25,650 nt of DNA from Klebsormidium nitens (GCA_000708835.1 DF237835.1:1-25650); one strand, 5' to 3'; positions 11,301-22,578 are shown, numbered from the stretch's first letter. Numbers and translations are program-made. The notes: generated from the letters alone by a model not told the origin.

Positions 11301-11385
11301 TTTTTCTGCAGGGCTTTTGTCGGGCTTCAACGGGCTCTTCGCTCTCGCCATGTTTGCGGTCTGCGCTCTCCAGGTACTGCTATAA
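8368..11385 (+). CDS. Fasciclin (FAS1) domain protein, secreted and GPI-anchored
   Basis: Four exons: 8368-8727, 9608-9668, 10380-10541 and 11312-11385, giving 218 residues with matching phases. Residues 1-24 (MARSLPLVCVALTLSLLAAV, then PCSA) are a signal peptide. One FAS1 domain follows. The H1-type motif VTLLAPNNEAFNAL and the YH motif LRYHVIAGFYNSTAIV lie in exon 1. LNITVSGSTVQ is in exon 2, and the H2-type motif VVHGISSVLIPPGG in exon 3. There are five N-glycosylation sequons (two NLT, NAT, NST, NIT). A short APTTPTPVGASSG spacer precedes a hydrophobic C-terminus (FALAMFAVCALQVLL) encoded alone in exon 4, typical of a GPI signal. Such proteins mediate adhesion at the cell surface and wall. 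The start has a good context (TACCATGG). Single-domain fasciclins are shorter than most land-plant FLAs. Intron 3 carries repeat copy B. Confidence 0.9.
8933..8952. repeat. Perfect inverted repeat in fasciclin intron 1
   Basis: Arms TGAGCTCAT and ATGAGCTCA are separated by AA, giving a 9-bp perfect hairpin. It lies inside intron 1; no function is evident. Confidence 0.7.
9389..9407. repeat. Perfect palindrome in fasciclin intron 1
   Basis: CTGTCTGCC and GGCAGACAG flank a single T. It lies in the same 880-nt intron as the previous hairpin. The function is unknown. Confidence 0.7.
10617..10740 (+). repeat. Dispersed repeat, copy B (in fasciclin intron 3)
   Basis: About 124 bp matching copy A in the opposite orientation, at roughly four in five positions by eye. 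It contains the telomere-like words tagggttag and ggttaggg, and the shared tail cttggctt. It sits wholly inside the intron between the FAS1 exon and the GPI-signal exon, so the insertion did not break the gene. Confidence 0.75.
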
Positions 11386-12702
11386 GGAGCTTCATCGGAG
11401 AGATTTTCACCTTTTGATTCCTTAGTTTCAGACGAAAGTATGACATCGATGGTGCCACATTGGCCGCCGTTGATTGCAACAGCAAGCTTGTGAAAATGTG
11501 TAACTTCGTTTAGAAAGGTTTTGCGGGGTCAATGCCGAACATTGGCCCAACACTCTTCTCTGTAGCTGCACAAAAGGCTCTTCGCTAGGCGGCTAATCCC
11601 GTTGATAATTGCAAAGTAATGAAGGCTGTGATTGCATCTGCCCAGTTTTTATAGGCAAGTTGAAACTTACCTCTCCATGGATATCAGTACTCAGTTGTTG
11701 TCAAAGGTTTCTTGCTTAGCTTTTAGCGCGCAACTTATCAAGGTGGATAGAAGATAGAAGCACATGAGTCTTGAACAAGCATTTACCGTTTCAGGGTGAC
11801 AAGGTCTTCTGAAACCTGTGACTTATGTCAGTCATGTGACAGTGTCAGCTAGATGTGGCATGTACGTGAAAGACTGAGCAACCAAAATCGATGGTACTGT
11901 ATACGTGCCCATGCGTTACATGGAGGATCGATCATAAAATAAGCATTGTGAGTTGATTGCATGCTCGCAAGGCGTTGACCATCTTCAAGAATGTTTGACT
12001 AACCGACTTGATTATTCGTGTTGCATGGCCTTGTCTGTGCTCATCATTACATCTTTCAGTGCATTCTCAAGCTTCGATCAGCCTCTCAATCCGAGACGAC
12101 TGATGTAACTATGGAACAAGCAGTTTGAGGCGGTCACGTACAGCCACAGAGCGTGTGCAACGGAACACTGAGATCCATGATCTGACCTCGACTCGCGTAT
12201 ATCGCGATTCTTTCCCATGACGGGTCGCCAAGCACTCCACCACAATGCGCTAAAAAGAATGTGACCGGCACATCGGACTAAAAATAACGCAACATAAAGC
12301 GTCGTAATATAACGTACAGATTGTAAAAGAAGCACGGAGAATCTTTGCGCCTGCCACTGAGTGGGGGCTGATTAAAAAACGTCAACGCGCAGATGATACA
12401 GCTCAGATGGGTGAACGGTACGCGTTAGAACGACTCTGGACACATTCTAATGTAACGTTTGTCATGTGGTTCTATCAGTGGCCGTGCATCAGCTAGAAGT
12501 CAAAACTCACGCTTAGCAGCGCATCCATGTCAATCGCCCGCAACAGAGGATTCATATCACGCTTGCAATAACTTAAGAGCACCGAGACAAGGTCCATTGC
12601 GTGTGTCCTACAGAGTCTTCATCTCATCCACCGATCCACCATGACGTCAAAACATCTTCGAAGCAATGAAAGAGTCTCTTTTCTCTCCTGTGTATACGCT
12701 GT
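11386..12702. other. Region between the convergent fasciclin and SFI1-like genes
   Basis: This should hold both 3' UTRs. No supported gene was found; the longest open frames are under 90 codons and lack protein character. A tgtaac word near 11499 is a possible algal-type polyadenylation signal for the fasciclin gene, but this is weak. Confidence 0.4.
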
Positions 12703-15700
12703 CTATACAATTGCCGCTTTGCTGGACCTCGTGTCCAAGCTCCGCACGTGCCGCGGGTTGCTGTGCCCTGCGATCTCGAGCCCCGCCGTTGGACCTATGA
12801 GCTTCCCCGGTTCGGAGAACCCGCCCTTGCCTGAGCATGTCCGAGAAAGCGACTGCGTTTGTCCGCTTCCCGTTCTTAAACCCGACGCGCTAAGCGGCCG
12901 CGTGGCCCCCGCCGCGACGCGCGCGCTCGGGTCGCTGACGTAGGGCTTGCGTGTGGCGGTTCCGGGCCGGTCGGATGTCGGGCGCTGGGCTTCGGTATCA
13001 GAATTTGAGGCCCTGCAGTCGAATGTTTCATTCAATCAAACACGCAAGCAGAGTCTTCCTGAACTTGGATGTGGAACGTGCAAAAAACGAAGGAGGATGA
13101 CGGCGCCTCAGCAAGAAGAAGCTGGGGAATCTCGCATGAAAGTATTCAACGTCAAACGAGGGAATCAAAGGTGCTCAATCACAGACTGAGGTGCGTGAGA
13201 GTGACGTATCATCGACTGCCAAGTCTGAGGCGTCGTTTTGCACATTGAGAAGCAGGTTTTGCACCTGGAAGCCATACGAGTGGGCTACGTCCCGAGCTTT
13301 ACGACCTTTTTTCCGGAAACACTTAGCTGATCAGCCTGCGACGGGGCACGGGTTTACTTTGGGGTTTATCGTTGGGTATGGATGCGGAGCGGGTGAATTG
13401 CGCTTAGCTTTTCAGGTTTGCGAAGAACCTTACTGTTGCTAAAGCTCAGTATGGCTGAATGAATGAAAGAAAGAAAGTTTTGAGGTCCTCACCTGTCGTC
13501 ACCTTCCCTGATGCTCGGAGCAGGCACCCGCCCTCTCCTGGGCAGGTCTTCCGCGAAGCCGTCCCTGCTCATCGGACGGCTAGGATTCAGCGAATCAAAC
13601 GATACCCTCCGGTTGATAGTGCCCGGGGGGCTCTCCCCGGCCGCTTCTCTCCGGGGCTGGCTGCCACGTGGCAGGCTCTCACCCATCCGATCACGCGCAG
13701 ACAGGTTTCCTGTCCTTCGATCTCGTGAAGAAAGGGTCTCAGCCGTACGATCCCGGGAGAGGGAGAGGTTTGTGGATTGTTGGAGGGCGGCGGAGCGACC
13801 CAGGGAGGACACGTGCCGCGCGGGGGAGGGGGAGCGGGGGTTGGGGGACTTGACGGCCTTGACGTGGAGCTCGCCGTCCGGAAATACGGACACCTGCAGA
13901 GGCGCGGAATCCGGACAGTTAGTGAGATAACGCTTCTGACTAAGCTTGAAGTAGTCCAGTCAGCTACGAGCCTGAAAAAGGTTATGCTTCACTGTAAGTC
14001 GAATCGCAATCCCTTAAAGCCGGGGAAAGGAGTGCGAAAAATTTGCAGCCTTTCGACTTTCTTGCCTTCTGCTTGACCACCGACTCCCGGAGATAAGGGG
14101 ATGGAAAATTCCACAAAGCGCCGTTTGCAGCGAGGTCATTGAAAGTAAGCTCCTTCGTCTGAGTGCGTCACATGCGCTCAACGAAGTAGGAGTTTGAACA
14201 TGAAAAGGACTCTTCGCTTACCTCGTCCATGGATAGCTTATCGACAGAGTAAAGGACCTCGGGGTCCGCTCCTCGCTCTAGGACCTTCAAGAGACAGAGA
14301 TGCTCGGCGTCAGCACGTTTTAGCGGATCCGCATTGATGACGGACAAATACTCTTGGAAAACACGCTTGAAAACACTCTTAAGCGAGAACTCTCCCGAGG
14401 AAGCAGAAAGCTGGCGTATTACAGTACTGCGCTGGGGCAGCCATGGAAGGTACCGACTCATCGCTTCAGGGATATGATTACCCTATAAGTTGTGGAGATT
14501 GAATCTAAAATCCACGATCTTCAGAAGGCCATCCGTTGTACTTTGGAAGTTTCTGTGTGCACTTTAAGGGTCACGGGAAGAGGAGGAACGAGACGGTTGG
14601 CAAAGTTTCGGATAGGGACCAGAGAACTTACGTCGGACTTGAGAGCGCGCACGAGCGAGTTGAAGCTGGACCCCCCCTTGATGAGCATCTTGTTCCGCTG
14701 AACAAAGTTCTGCATCGATAGACAAGCGCCGTGTTAATCAAATGTTACATATTACCGTTGCAAAGCTACTCCATGGTGACAGGGAGAGCGGCTGTCAGAA
14801 CGCTCTGAAATGTTCTTCAAATACCAGACGTAGCTGAAGGATACCGATCGCGCTTCTCTGAAAACTGCATGGCGCTTAGAGGAATAGGGAACGCTCGATG
14901 CTCTCGTCAAACGATTCACAGATCTCGTTCAAACTATGTAAGAACACACCGTTCGGCATATCGACGAATCGACCCAACGGATCACACAGAGGGAAGACAA
15001 AACGTTCTCACCCCGCTGAGCATCTTGTCCTTCATCGCGCGCATCTCGTCCTCCTGCCGCCGCTTCCCGTCCGCGACCGCGGCCTGCTCGCGCTGCAGCC
15101 GTCCGATGAGCTTCATCAACGCGTCGCGCTCGCCGGACAGCACCTCGCCCGCGCGCACCAGCTCGTCCGCGCGCGCGCGGCCCCAGTCGCCGGAGTCGAT
15201 CACGCGCGCGAGGCGCTCGTTCTCCGCGCGCAGCCGCTTGTTCTCCTCTTCCAGCGTCTCCGCGCGCTCGTGGATCTGCTCCGCGCGCGCTTCGCTCACC
15301 ATCTGGGTGACGTAAGAGCCAATAGGAGCCTCAGTCTAGATGAAAATTGGAAGACGTCGTAAATGGCTCTGTCCGCTGAGAATTGCCCTTGCTTTTCAGC
15401 TTGTTGTTAGATGCGAACCCAGAGCTGCCGTCCCTCTTTCAGACAACATGCTCGATAGCCTTGCCGTCAAATCCTCAGCTTTCTTGTCATACAAGGGTCG
15501 TCTGGAAGAGTTCACCGCCTTCACAGAAGCCCTCGGCTTGTGGATGGGTTCAAACTGAGGGACCTGCTCAAGCGTGCATGGATTCAAGTCAGCTGTTGAT
15601 TACTTTCGAAACGTTGTATGTTCTCTGCAGACCCAAAGAAAAAAATTCCATCAAGGCGCTGGAGAGGGTCCCAAGCCTCCATACACTTGGTTTTCTTTAG

Positions 15701-18700
15701 CCTTGAAAATCTACCTCACCTGCATGTACGCTATCCACCCCTGGAACGCCATCCCCAGCCGTCGATTCAGCATCCGCTTGATCACTTTTTGCGCCCCTTC
15801 TCGCCGCCGTTTCTGATCGTGCACCGCTTCCCAGAGCCCCAAAAACGCCGCCGCTAGTTTCCGCTTCTGCATCTTGCATATGATTCCCTTCATCCTAGTT
15901 TTCTGCGCGCGCTTCGCGGCCGCGTACTCGGCCCACGTGGAGAAAGCGCGCGCCGCCCGCGCGTTCAGCAGCTTGCTGACGCACTTCGCGATCTTCTGTT
16001 GGCAGCTCTTGTGGTACTCGTGCTGCTCCTGCCACGTGGCGAACGCGCGCGCGAGGCGATACTTGAGCATCTTAAGAATGGCGCCCCTGCACAAGGTAGG
16101 AAAGGATGTAAAACATCGGGGGACTCCTCTTTATATGCATTACCATTTATGGACTTTCGTCTTCGATGAAGATTTCCCATATGAGAAGCTACTTCGTTTA
16201 AGGAATTTTATTTCAGACGTTCCTGCTCTGCCCGTGCGACTAAATTTCCTATAGCCTTTGCCTTGGGCTCCATACCTGACGCTCACACAAATCTCCTGAC
16301 CACGGATTCTACTCACTCAGCTTGTGCTGGACCATTCCTCTTACTTCGAGGACGAAAAAATTGCACCAGAATATCATTCACAAGTCTTCCTCTTTCTGGA
16401 TTCTAGAACCCGCTTGAGAAAAACATCCAGAGGGAAAAGCGTCGGTGAGAACATGAGAAATTCGCGAGCGAGAATGGAGTCGTACCTTGCGGCGTCTTTC
16501 TTCTGCTTCAGCTCCGCCGTCGCCTGCCGCCACGCCTCGAACGCGCGCGCCATGCCACCTTTCGAGATGTGCACCATCACGCGCCGGATGCGCTCGCGCT
16601 GCGCGCGCCGCGCGTCCACGCCCTCCGCGAGCGCGTAGAACGCGCGCGCGAGCCGCCGCCTGAACATGGTGTTGACCGCGCGGCGACCAATCTGCTCGCG
16701 CCGCTTGTCCTCCAGGTCTTTCACCAGGCGCTTCTCGCGCAGCGCGTCGCCCTCCGCCTTCTGGCGCTCTTGCACCATCCCCAGCCACGCGTTCCTGACG
16801 TCAGCAAAGTAACGGGTTTAGCAAACGGTTACCGTTGCTTCTCGTTCTTAGACCTGGCACGGGACAGATACAGATTTGGCGGAAAGAGAATGCAAGCCTG
16901 TAAGTCAAAGTACATCAGGATAAAGCGCTACCGCGCCTTGAAGAGGAAGTTGCACGACGAATATAACCGTCTGTCGTTGGGTAAAGGTACTTTACAATCT
17001 CTCATGGTGACCCTGACGTGTGCAAATGCAGATTTTGCCGCCCCTGGGTCTCACTCCTCAAAACACCAGACCCAGGGTATCCTAACCACCTGGATAGGAA
17101 TCAATCAGGCAATGGCAGTACCGGCTTCGTTCTCTCCCAACAACGTCGCTCTTTTTTGCTCTGGCCACCTAGCTTCTCTGATTGCCGCCTCACCAGACGT
17201 TTTGGAGCTTCCGTTTCGTGAGAACCGCCGTTACCGACTGCCCGAGCCGCCCGATCTTGTTCTCGTGCTGCTGCTGCGCGCGCCAGTGGTCGAAGCAGCG
17301 CGCGAGCAGGCCCTTGCGGATGCGCGCGAGCGCCTTGCGCAGCAGCATCTTGCGCCCGCGCTCCTCGTCCACCGCAATCTGCCACGCGCGCAGAGCGGAG
17401 CGCAGGGTCTTGAGCTGGCCGCGCCGGATCTGCGGGGCAGGGAGAGGTCTGACTCGAGAGCATCGCGGATTGCTTCGCCGAAGCCTTTGGTTCGTCAATC
17501 CAGTTCAGAACGTCGACAACGCTAGAACACGCTGGTTCGTTTTTTTAAGAGCTGCTGTCCAACAGTCCCAACAGGATTCCAGACTGCTCAGGTTTAGACG
17601 AGAGAACTTCAAGCCAACATTATCAGCGAAGCTTTTTATCGATTCAGATAGATAAGCATGTTGCCCGCTCCGTAGATTGTAACCTGGGCTTCATAATGCG
17701 GAGGGTATCGTGCGCTGTCCTGTCACCCTTTCCGATACCCCATCGATCTGCTGGATCAGTTCTTCACGTTGATATCTGCTTCGCAATTCAAGCGGCACTC
17801 CTTGAGAGTAAGACACCACCTCAACCATGCAAGGCATCATTCAAGGCCAAGGCTGACACCTCAGAAGCCCCGCTGGGTTCTCACAAGCGGCAAATGCGTC
17901 AGGATGTCAAGTATAGCTGTGATTACCCTTCAAATCGTGCAGAACAGATGTCTGGAGGTGAGTATGTCTTCGGCAAGCGAAGAACAAAAACTAGTCGCAA
18001 CGGCATGATCTGTGCGAAAAAGGCTCTTTTCTGATCGACGAGCGCGGAGCCTGTTCTTTGGCCCAAGACAGGAGGACTAGGAAGTGAAAGAATAGAGGAG
18101 AACTCACAGGGTTGTGCAATAAGTACGGAGACCAGGCGGAAAAGTGCCCCTGCTGAAGGTGACTTCGTAACTTAGAACACGAGAATGTACAATGGGCCAT
18201 CGGACTTTCTTATTGCTCACCTGCCGCTGCATCATTGCCTTGTTGCTCTCAATGGAAATTTGCACCTTCTTGGCGTCGAGGGCAAGCTGGTCTAGCTGCT
18301 GGTAGGCGACTTGCATGGGTAGATTCTCCTGGCCCAGGACGCCGCGAAGGCTCTGCAAGGCCAGAGGAACTGCTCAATTTCACGTTGAGGACTTTCAGAG
18401 CTTATTTATTTCGCTCGTGAAAGAAATATTAGGCCTTGATTCGAAAACGTGGCTGCTCGTGCAGCCGTCTTGTACAAGACTGAAAAACTTGCTCATTAAA
18501 TTGACGTTCGCGTGCATATCTTCGGACCAGAAGATTTCATGGTAAATGGCCACGGATTGTGAAGGGACAATCTGTTTATCGGATACGATGTTGGCGACAC
18601 CACTAACTGGAGCTCTCAGCACCAGCGAACGAGGTCGTCAGCTTAGAGCAACTTCGAGTTTCAGTCCAGCCAAGAGGGGTTCTGTCAAGAGTCTCGTGTT

Positions 18701-20465
18701 GTCATTCTGGCGCTCAAGTGGACCGTCCTTTCACCGGAACATCACGCAATCAAGCAGAGCTCTGCAGCAAAAGTGAGTTTGCTTATCTTAGCAGACAGTG
18801 CAGATTTGACCAAGTCGAAGCTCACCATCATTTGGCCTTTGTATTGCTTCGCCTTCTTGTTGCGCATCAGGCTGCTTGCGGTGCTGTGCTCACTGCGGGG
18901 AGTTGCGGCACTGCTTCCATCTCCATAAGCACCCCTCGCATCATTTTTTCGTGCTCCCAAAGACAGCCGCTTGAGCGCTTCAGGCTCAGGGGGGCCCCAC
19001 TGTCGCCTCATGGACCCTGCAACAGCAACAAGAGTAGGAAAAAGTAAGCTTGCTCTGGTTCGAGTAGCTCTGGAGTAGAAGGGGACTAGAGTACAAGCGG
19101 AGGATCACAGTCTCTTGATATACGCTATTTCATATCATGCTTATGCAACAGCTGTGAGCTCCACAGAGAACAAGCATCATTGTTTGCATTTTGTCACCGT
19201 AACCTAGCCTGGCCTGCAACAGAACCAATCACAAAACTACAGCCTCTAACACCAGGATTAGATGAAGAACTGCAAAGAAGACAGCCATGTCATTTGCAGG
19301 ACGGCAATCTCCTAGAGTTCGCCATTTTTGCCTTACCTGAGCTAGTCCTCCGGTCCGGCAGTCCCTTGATGTCCCGATTTTCCACCACTCTCTTTACCCT
19401 TTCGTCATCAGAAGAGTCGCCCCTCTTTCCCCCACCTTGTCGCCCCTCCTTCGCTGCACTCATCCTCCGACTCCGTTCGCTACCTCTCAAAGAGCTCCTT
19501 TCCGATTCTGAGCCAGAGTCCCTTTCCACTCCCTTTCCACTCCCCGACCCTCTTTTCGGCGTATCCTTGCTTTTTCGAGCTCCCCTGCGACTGTCTTCGC
19601 TGTCAGAGCGCGCCTTGGGGTCTGGGGACATGCTTCGGTCACTGCCGGCGTCATCTCTTGTCAGGTCGGTTGCTGCCACAGACCCTGGGGAGCGTGGAGT
19701 CTCCCCTCCCTGCCTGGGACTCACACTTCGGCCTCTGCTTCTCTCACCCTTTGACCTTCACGACAGAGTGGCCAATATAAGCTTAAGCACAGTGGAGCAG
19801 GTCTTTACCTTGCTAGCATCAGACGATTGTTGAGCACGAAAGCTGAAATAGGTTTGCAATCTAAGTTTACCTTATTTGAGCAACTAGAGATGCACCATTG
19901 TACTGGAACGACGCCCTTTGCAAAGCGCTCCGTAAGGCTGCAGTGGTTTTGTGACGCCCAACATTGGAGCCAACAGCTGGTAAATGCAAAGCAGACAGCA
20001 TTGCCTCCCAATCAAGTGCTTGGTCCTATCATTCCCCATGGCTAAGCATCTTACCTTACCAGTAAAGTCTGCAAATGCATGTTTCCTATCTGCAAAAAGC
20101 AAGAATGCCATGCATGCTTTGCGGTGTGGCACCTCTTGGTAGCACCATCTTTTCAAAGCACTTGTGGTAATTTAGCAGACAGCTTACCCCCTGCTGCCCC
20201 GACTTCCAAGCGAGCCCCTTGAGCGCCTGCTGCCCCTGCTCCTCTCACTGATCGGTTCACTGGCCGCCCCATCTCTATCCGAATCATGAGACTCGCTGAC
20301 TGACCGGTTGGACCGTCCCGTGCGAGAATCTGCCCTGCTCGATGGCCGGCTCTCATCGTCTGAGCCAGCCTTTCTTCGTGAGCTTCTGGCCCCTGGGGTA
20401 ATGCTGACTTGGCTACTCTCCTCGTCTCCCATATCAGTGCCGTCGCTCTCTCTCTCGGACCCCAT
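12703..20465 (-). CDS. Large SFI1-like repeat and coiled-coil protein (putative centrin-binding/cytoskeletal)
   Basis: Thirteen phase-consistent exons, in order of translation: 20465-20188, 19734-19337, 19016-18826, 18352-18221, 18152-18108, 17429-17194, 16794-16486, 16086-15720, 15335-15012, 14709-14632, 14482-14222, 13893-13493 and 13012-12703 (TAG), about 1,109 residues. Residues 1-290 are disordered and rich in Ser, Arg, Gly and Asp. Residues 350-650 hold about nine SFI1-type repeats roughly 33 residues apart, such as LARAFATW, MARAFEAW, AARAFSTW and LARCFDHW. Residues 653-760 are a coiled coil (TLEEENKRLRAENERLARVI). Next is a helical block (FKRVFQEYLSVINADP) and a Ser/Arg/Pro-rich tail. 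SFI1 repeats bind centrin at centrosomes and basal bodies; that role here is inference. Exon 2 may instead start at 19752, 18 bases upstream in the same frame. One more exon starting at 15563 is likely but its donor is unclear. Confidence 0.8.
13333..13425 (+). repeat. Dispersed repeat, copy C (diverged, in the last intron of the SFI1-like gene)
   Basis: The segment ggtttactttggggtttatc followed by gttgggtatggatgcggagc matches the core of copies A and B in the same order, including ATGCGGAGCG. The flanks (agcctgcgacggggcacgg) also correspond but with more changes. It lies in the intron at 13013-13492. Confidence 0.55.
15415..15563 (-). CDS. Probable extra exon of the SFI1-like gene with unclear 3' boundary
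   Basis: After an acceptor (gagcag) the minus strand encodes VPQFEPIHKPRASVKAV, then SRRPLYDKKAEDLTARLSSM, before a stop. The text is clearly protein-like and in phase 0 with the preceding exon, and would sit between the repeats and the coiled coil. No consensus GT donor in phase 0 is present before the stop. Options are gtgaac after ...SVKA, a GC donor (gcaagg) after ...EDLT, or a sequence error. The neighbouring exons also join directly without it, so it could be alternatively spliced. Confidence 0.45.
15720..17429 (-). other. SFI1-type repeat array
   Basis: Three exons encode about nine successive helical repeats with the pattern hydrophobic-A-x-A-F-x-x-W, followed by basic residues (for example KRAQKTRM, RRAQRERI, QKRRREG). 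Copies read SALRAWQIA, LARCFDHW, LQNVWNAW (across an exon junction), LARAFYAL, MARAFEAW, LARAFATW, AARAFSTW, LAAAFLGLW and LGMAFQGW. Each repeat would be one long helix able to bind a centrin or calmodulin-like protein. The exon junctions fall at different positions within repeats, so the array did not grow by whole-exon duplication. Confidence 0.75.
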
Positions 20466-22578
20466 TGCGGGTACAATGCTGCTCTTTGCACGGCTTGCAT
20501 GCCAAAGGTACCTCAACTTAAGACAACATGCATAGTGGTACCGCCCTTCAGGCTCGACAACAATAGGGGGCGCTTCTTGTGCTTGCCTCCGTACTTACTT
20601 CACAGAAAGCAGACAATCAATCTCATATGCACAATGTAAACAGGCTTGAGTCAGTGGACAGTCCTGCTGGCAAATCCACGATTCAATCGAGCTTGATTTG
20701 GAACGTAATGCTATTGTAGATGTTTGGCATACTGACCGTGGTGCTGGTGACAACTTTGAGTTTCGCTTATTATCCACAGCGTAAAGAATCGGTGATCTGG
20801 TGCCTCGTATATAGATTCTTGTTGACTGCAAACGACTTAGCGCTAGCACTGGATGCCCTGGCCCCTTCTGTTGGTGCCAGGCTTTGTTGAGAGCCCCAAA
20901 TCGTCCAATTCAGAGATTCCCACGATACCACCTATTGCCAAATTGTATTGCTCAACAAGACTGGATTCACCTGTCCGAGAGGCAGACTGGGAGAGTACAA
21001 ACAGGGCATGGGCATCAATCTCATGCTCAAACGCTATACTCACGTGCCTTCATTTGAGTAGCTGGTTTGCGCCTGCACGAGCGCCGGCGTACCGGGTCAG
21101 TATGTGATACTGTGACCACGACCGTCGATCTGCATGAGGTGACGCATCGAGCTCGATCGATACCGTTCATGTGCGGTACGGCACCACAGGCAGTCGACCG
21201 CGACCTTGTGCAGGAAAAATATTCGTACCGCGTCCGCGACTCCTGCAGGGCTAATCACACATGGTCACTTCTTTTTATACACGCTCTAAGGCACCTGGGC
21301 CCATGTCAGAAACAAGCAATTTCGGAGTGATCGGACTTCATCAAGAAATTAGGTACATGCAAGTTGGCCATCCTTGACAGTAACACGATCAACTCAGTAG
21401 AATCCTAGGTTCCAAACACTAATAATAGCTAGGCGCAATATATCGTACAGAAGCTCAATTGTTTCTTGGGTAATCCCCGAGCTCGAGCAAGCTGCGCAGT
21501 GCAACTCAATTTAGTCGATCTTAGTCACGTACTATATAGACTTGAATTTAGATGTTTGAACGTCGGTTCGGAGCCGTGGTCGGCTAAGTCGACGATATAT
21601 CCTCATCAAGGCGCTAGCTATCCTAATCAAGTGAACTACTAGATGACCTATGGGGTATGGCTACGTACATAGGACTTGCAAGCAACGCATGACCCATTCG
21701 AGATTCAAGTGGCATGCAATCAATTCCCTTTAACATCAAGCATGTTTGATAGAAGAGCACATGCATGTGTATGTACGTTTAAGTATTCTTAAGCGAATGT
21801 GCTACTTATGTCCAACTAGATAGCTCGGAGTCGCCGAGTCTAACACAGCAATTGCGATTAAGGGTCTGGCTCTGAATTTGATCTTTCACGAGCCTGATCC
21901 GATCATGTGAGTCCGCCAACTATGTGATCGTACCTATGCCTTGGTCAGCAACCAATGACTGTATGACCAATGTGCCCCTAGGTCCGCTCATAAACATTAC
22001 CGGGACTACTTTACAACGGATTTTGTGTGGATTTACCTTGAGATCTGCCCAGTCCTCAAGGATTAGTAAGCGGATACTCTTTGATCTCTCAAGGCTTCCT
22101 ATCCTACTACATTTCGTATGCCAATCTTTTGCTTGCAGCATGTTACTAATGTACTTCCGACAGTACCCAAGGAGTTCCGAAACGTGTGCCGTATCAATAA
22201 GAAGAGCGTGCTTTTGGTTATGTACCTAAGTAAGCAGTCCAGATTGTAACCCTTGCCTAGCCCGAAGGTCCTACTGACTTGCGCTAGACCCGCTTCTTTT
22301 GCGAGCGTGTGCCCAACTTCTATAATTCTTTATTCACGTGCATCGCCCTATCAATGTAGATTGTTACGCAGAACGGTGCTCGTTACTCAACCCGCCAATC
22401 ACTCCGACTTTTCCTCTCCTTCAGAATCGAAGTAGAAGTACTGTTCAATTCCAGAAACCTGCCTTGCCATCCACCCCTCCTCCCAATTCAGCTATTCCCG
22501 CTCAGTTATACTGTCACACGCGACATTATGTCAAAACAAAAGAGCCACTCCAGAAACCGGAAAGCCCCCGTGCCCCGC
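20466..22578. other. Intergenic region upstream of the SFI1-like gene
   Basis: Holds the promoter and 5' leader of the SFI1-like gene and the 3' end of the LRAT-like gene. No gene is supported. One minus-strand frame (20843-21043) contains protein-like text (ALFVLSQSASRTGESSLVEQ) next to a good donor (cac|gtgagt) near 21038. It could be an untranslated or alternative first exon, but the phases do not fit a coding join. From about 21340 to 22430 the sequence is richer in A and T with no coding pattern on either strand. Confidence 0.4.

Noticed and set aside
13511-13930. A 139-codon plus-strand open frame
   Set aside because: It is the antisense shadow of the Ser/Arg-rich minus-strand exon 13493-13893, which joins in phase to its neighbours.
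14875-14945. Minus-strand segment encoding NEICESFDESIERS between the coiled-coil exon and the next exon
   Set aside because: It looks protein-like and follows an acceptor, but it would need a phase the neighbours do not have and runs into a stop with no good donor.
14869-15362. Long plus-strand open frames across 14869-15362 and 16569-17525
   Set aside because: They are antisense shadows of the GC-rich coiled-coil and repeat exons of the minus-strand gene, which show correct splice phases and clear repeat motifs.
19180-19833. A 217-codon plus-strand open frame rich in Leu, Pro and Ser
   Set aside because: It is antisense to the disordered Ser/Arg/Gly/Asp-rich exon 2 of the SFI1-like gene; low-complexity composition keeps both strands open.
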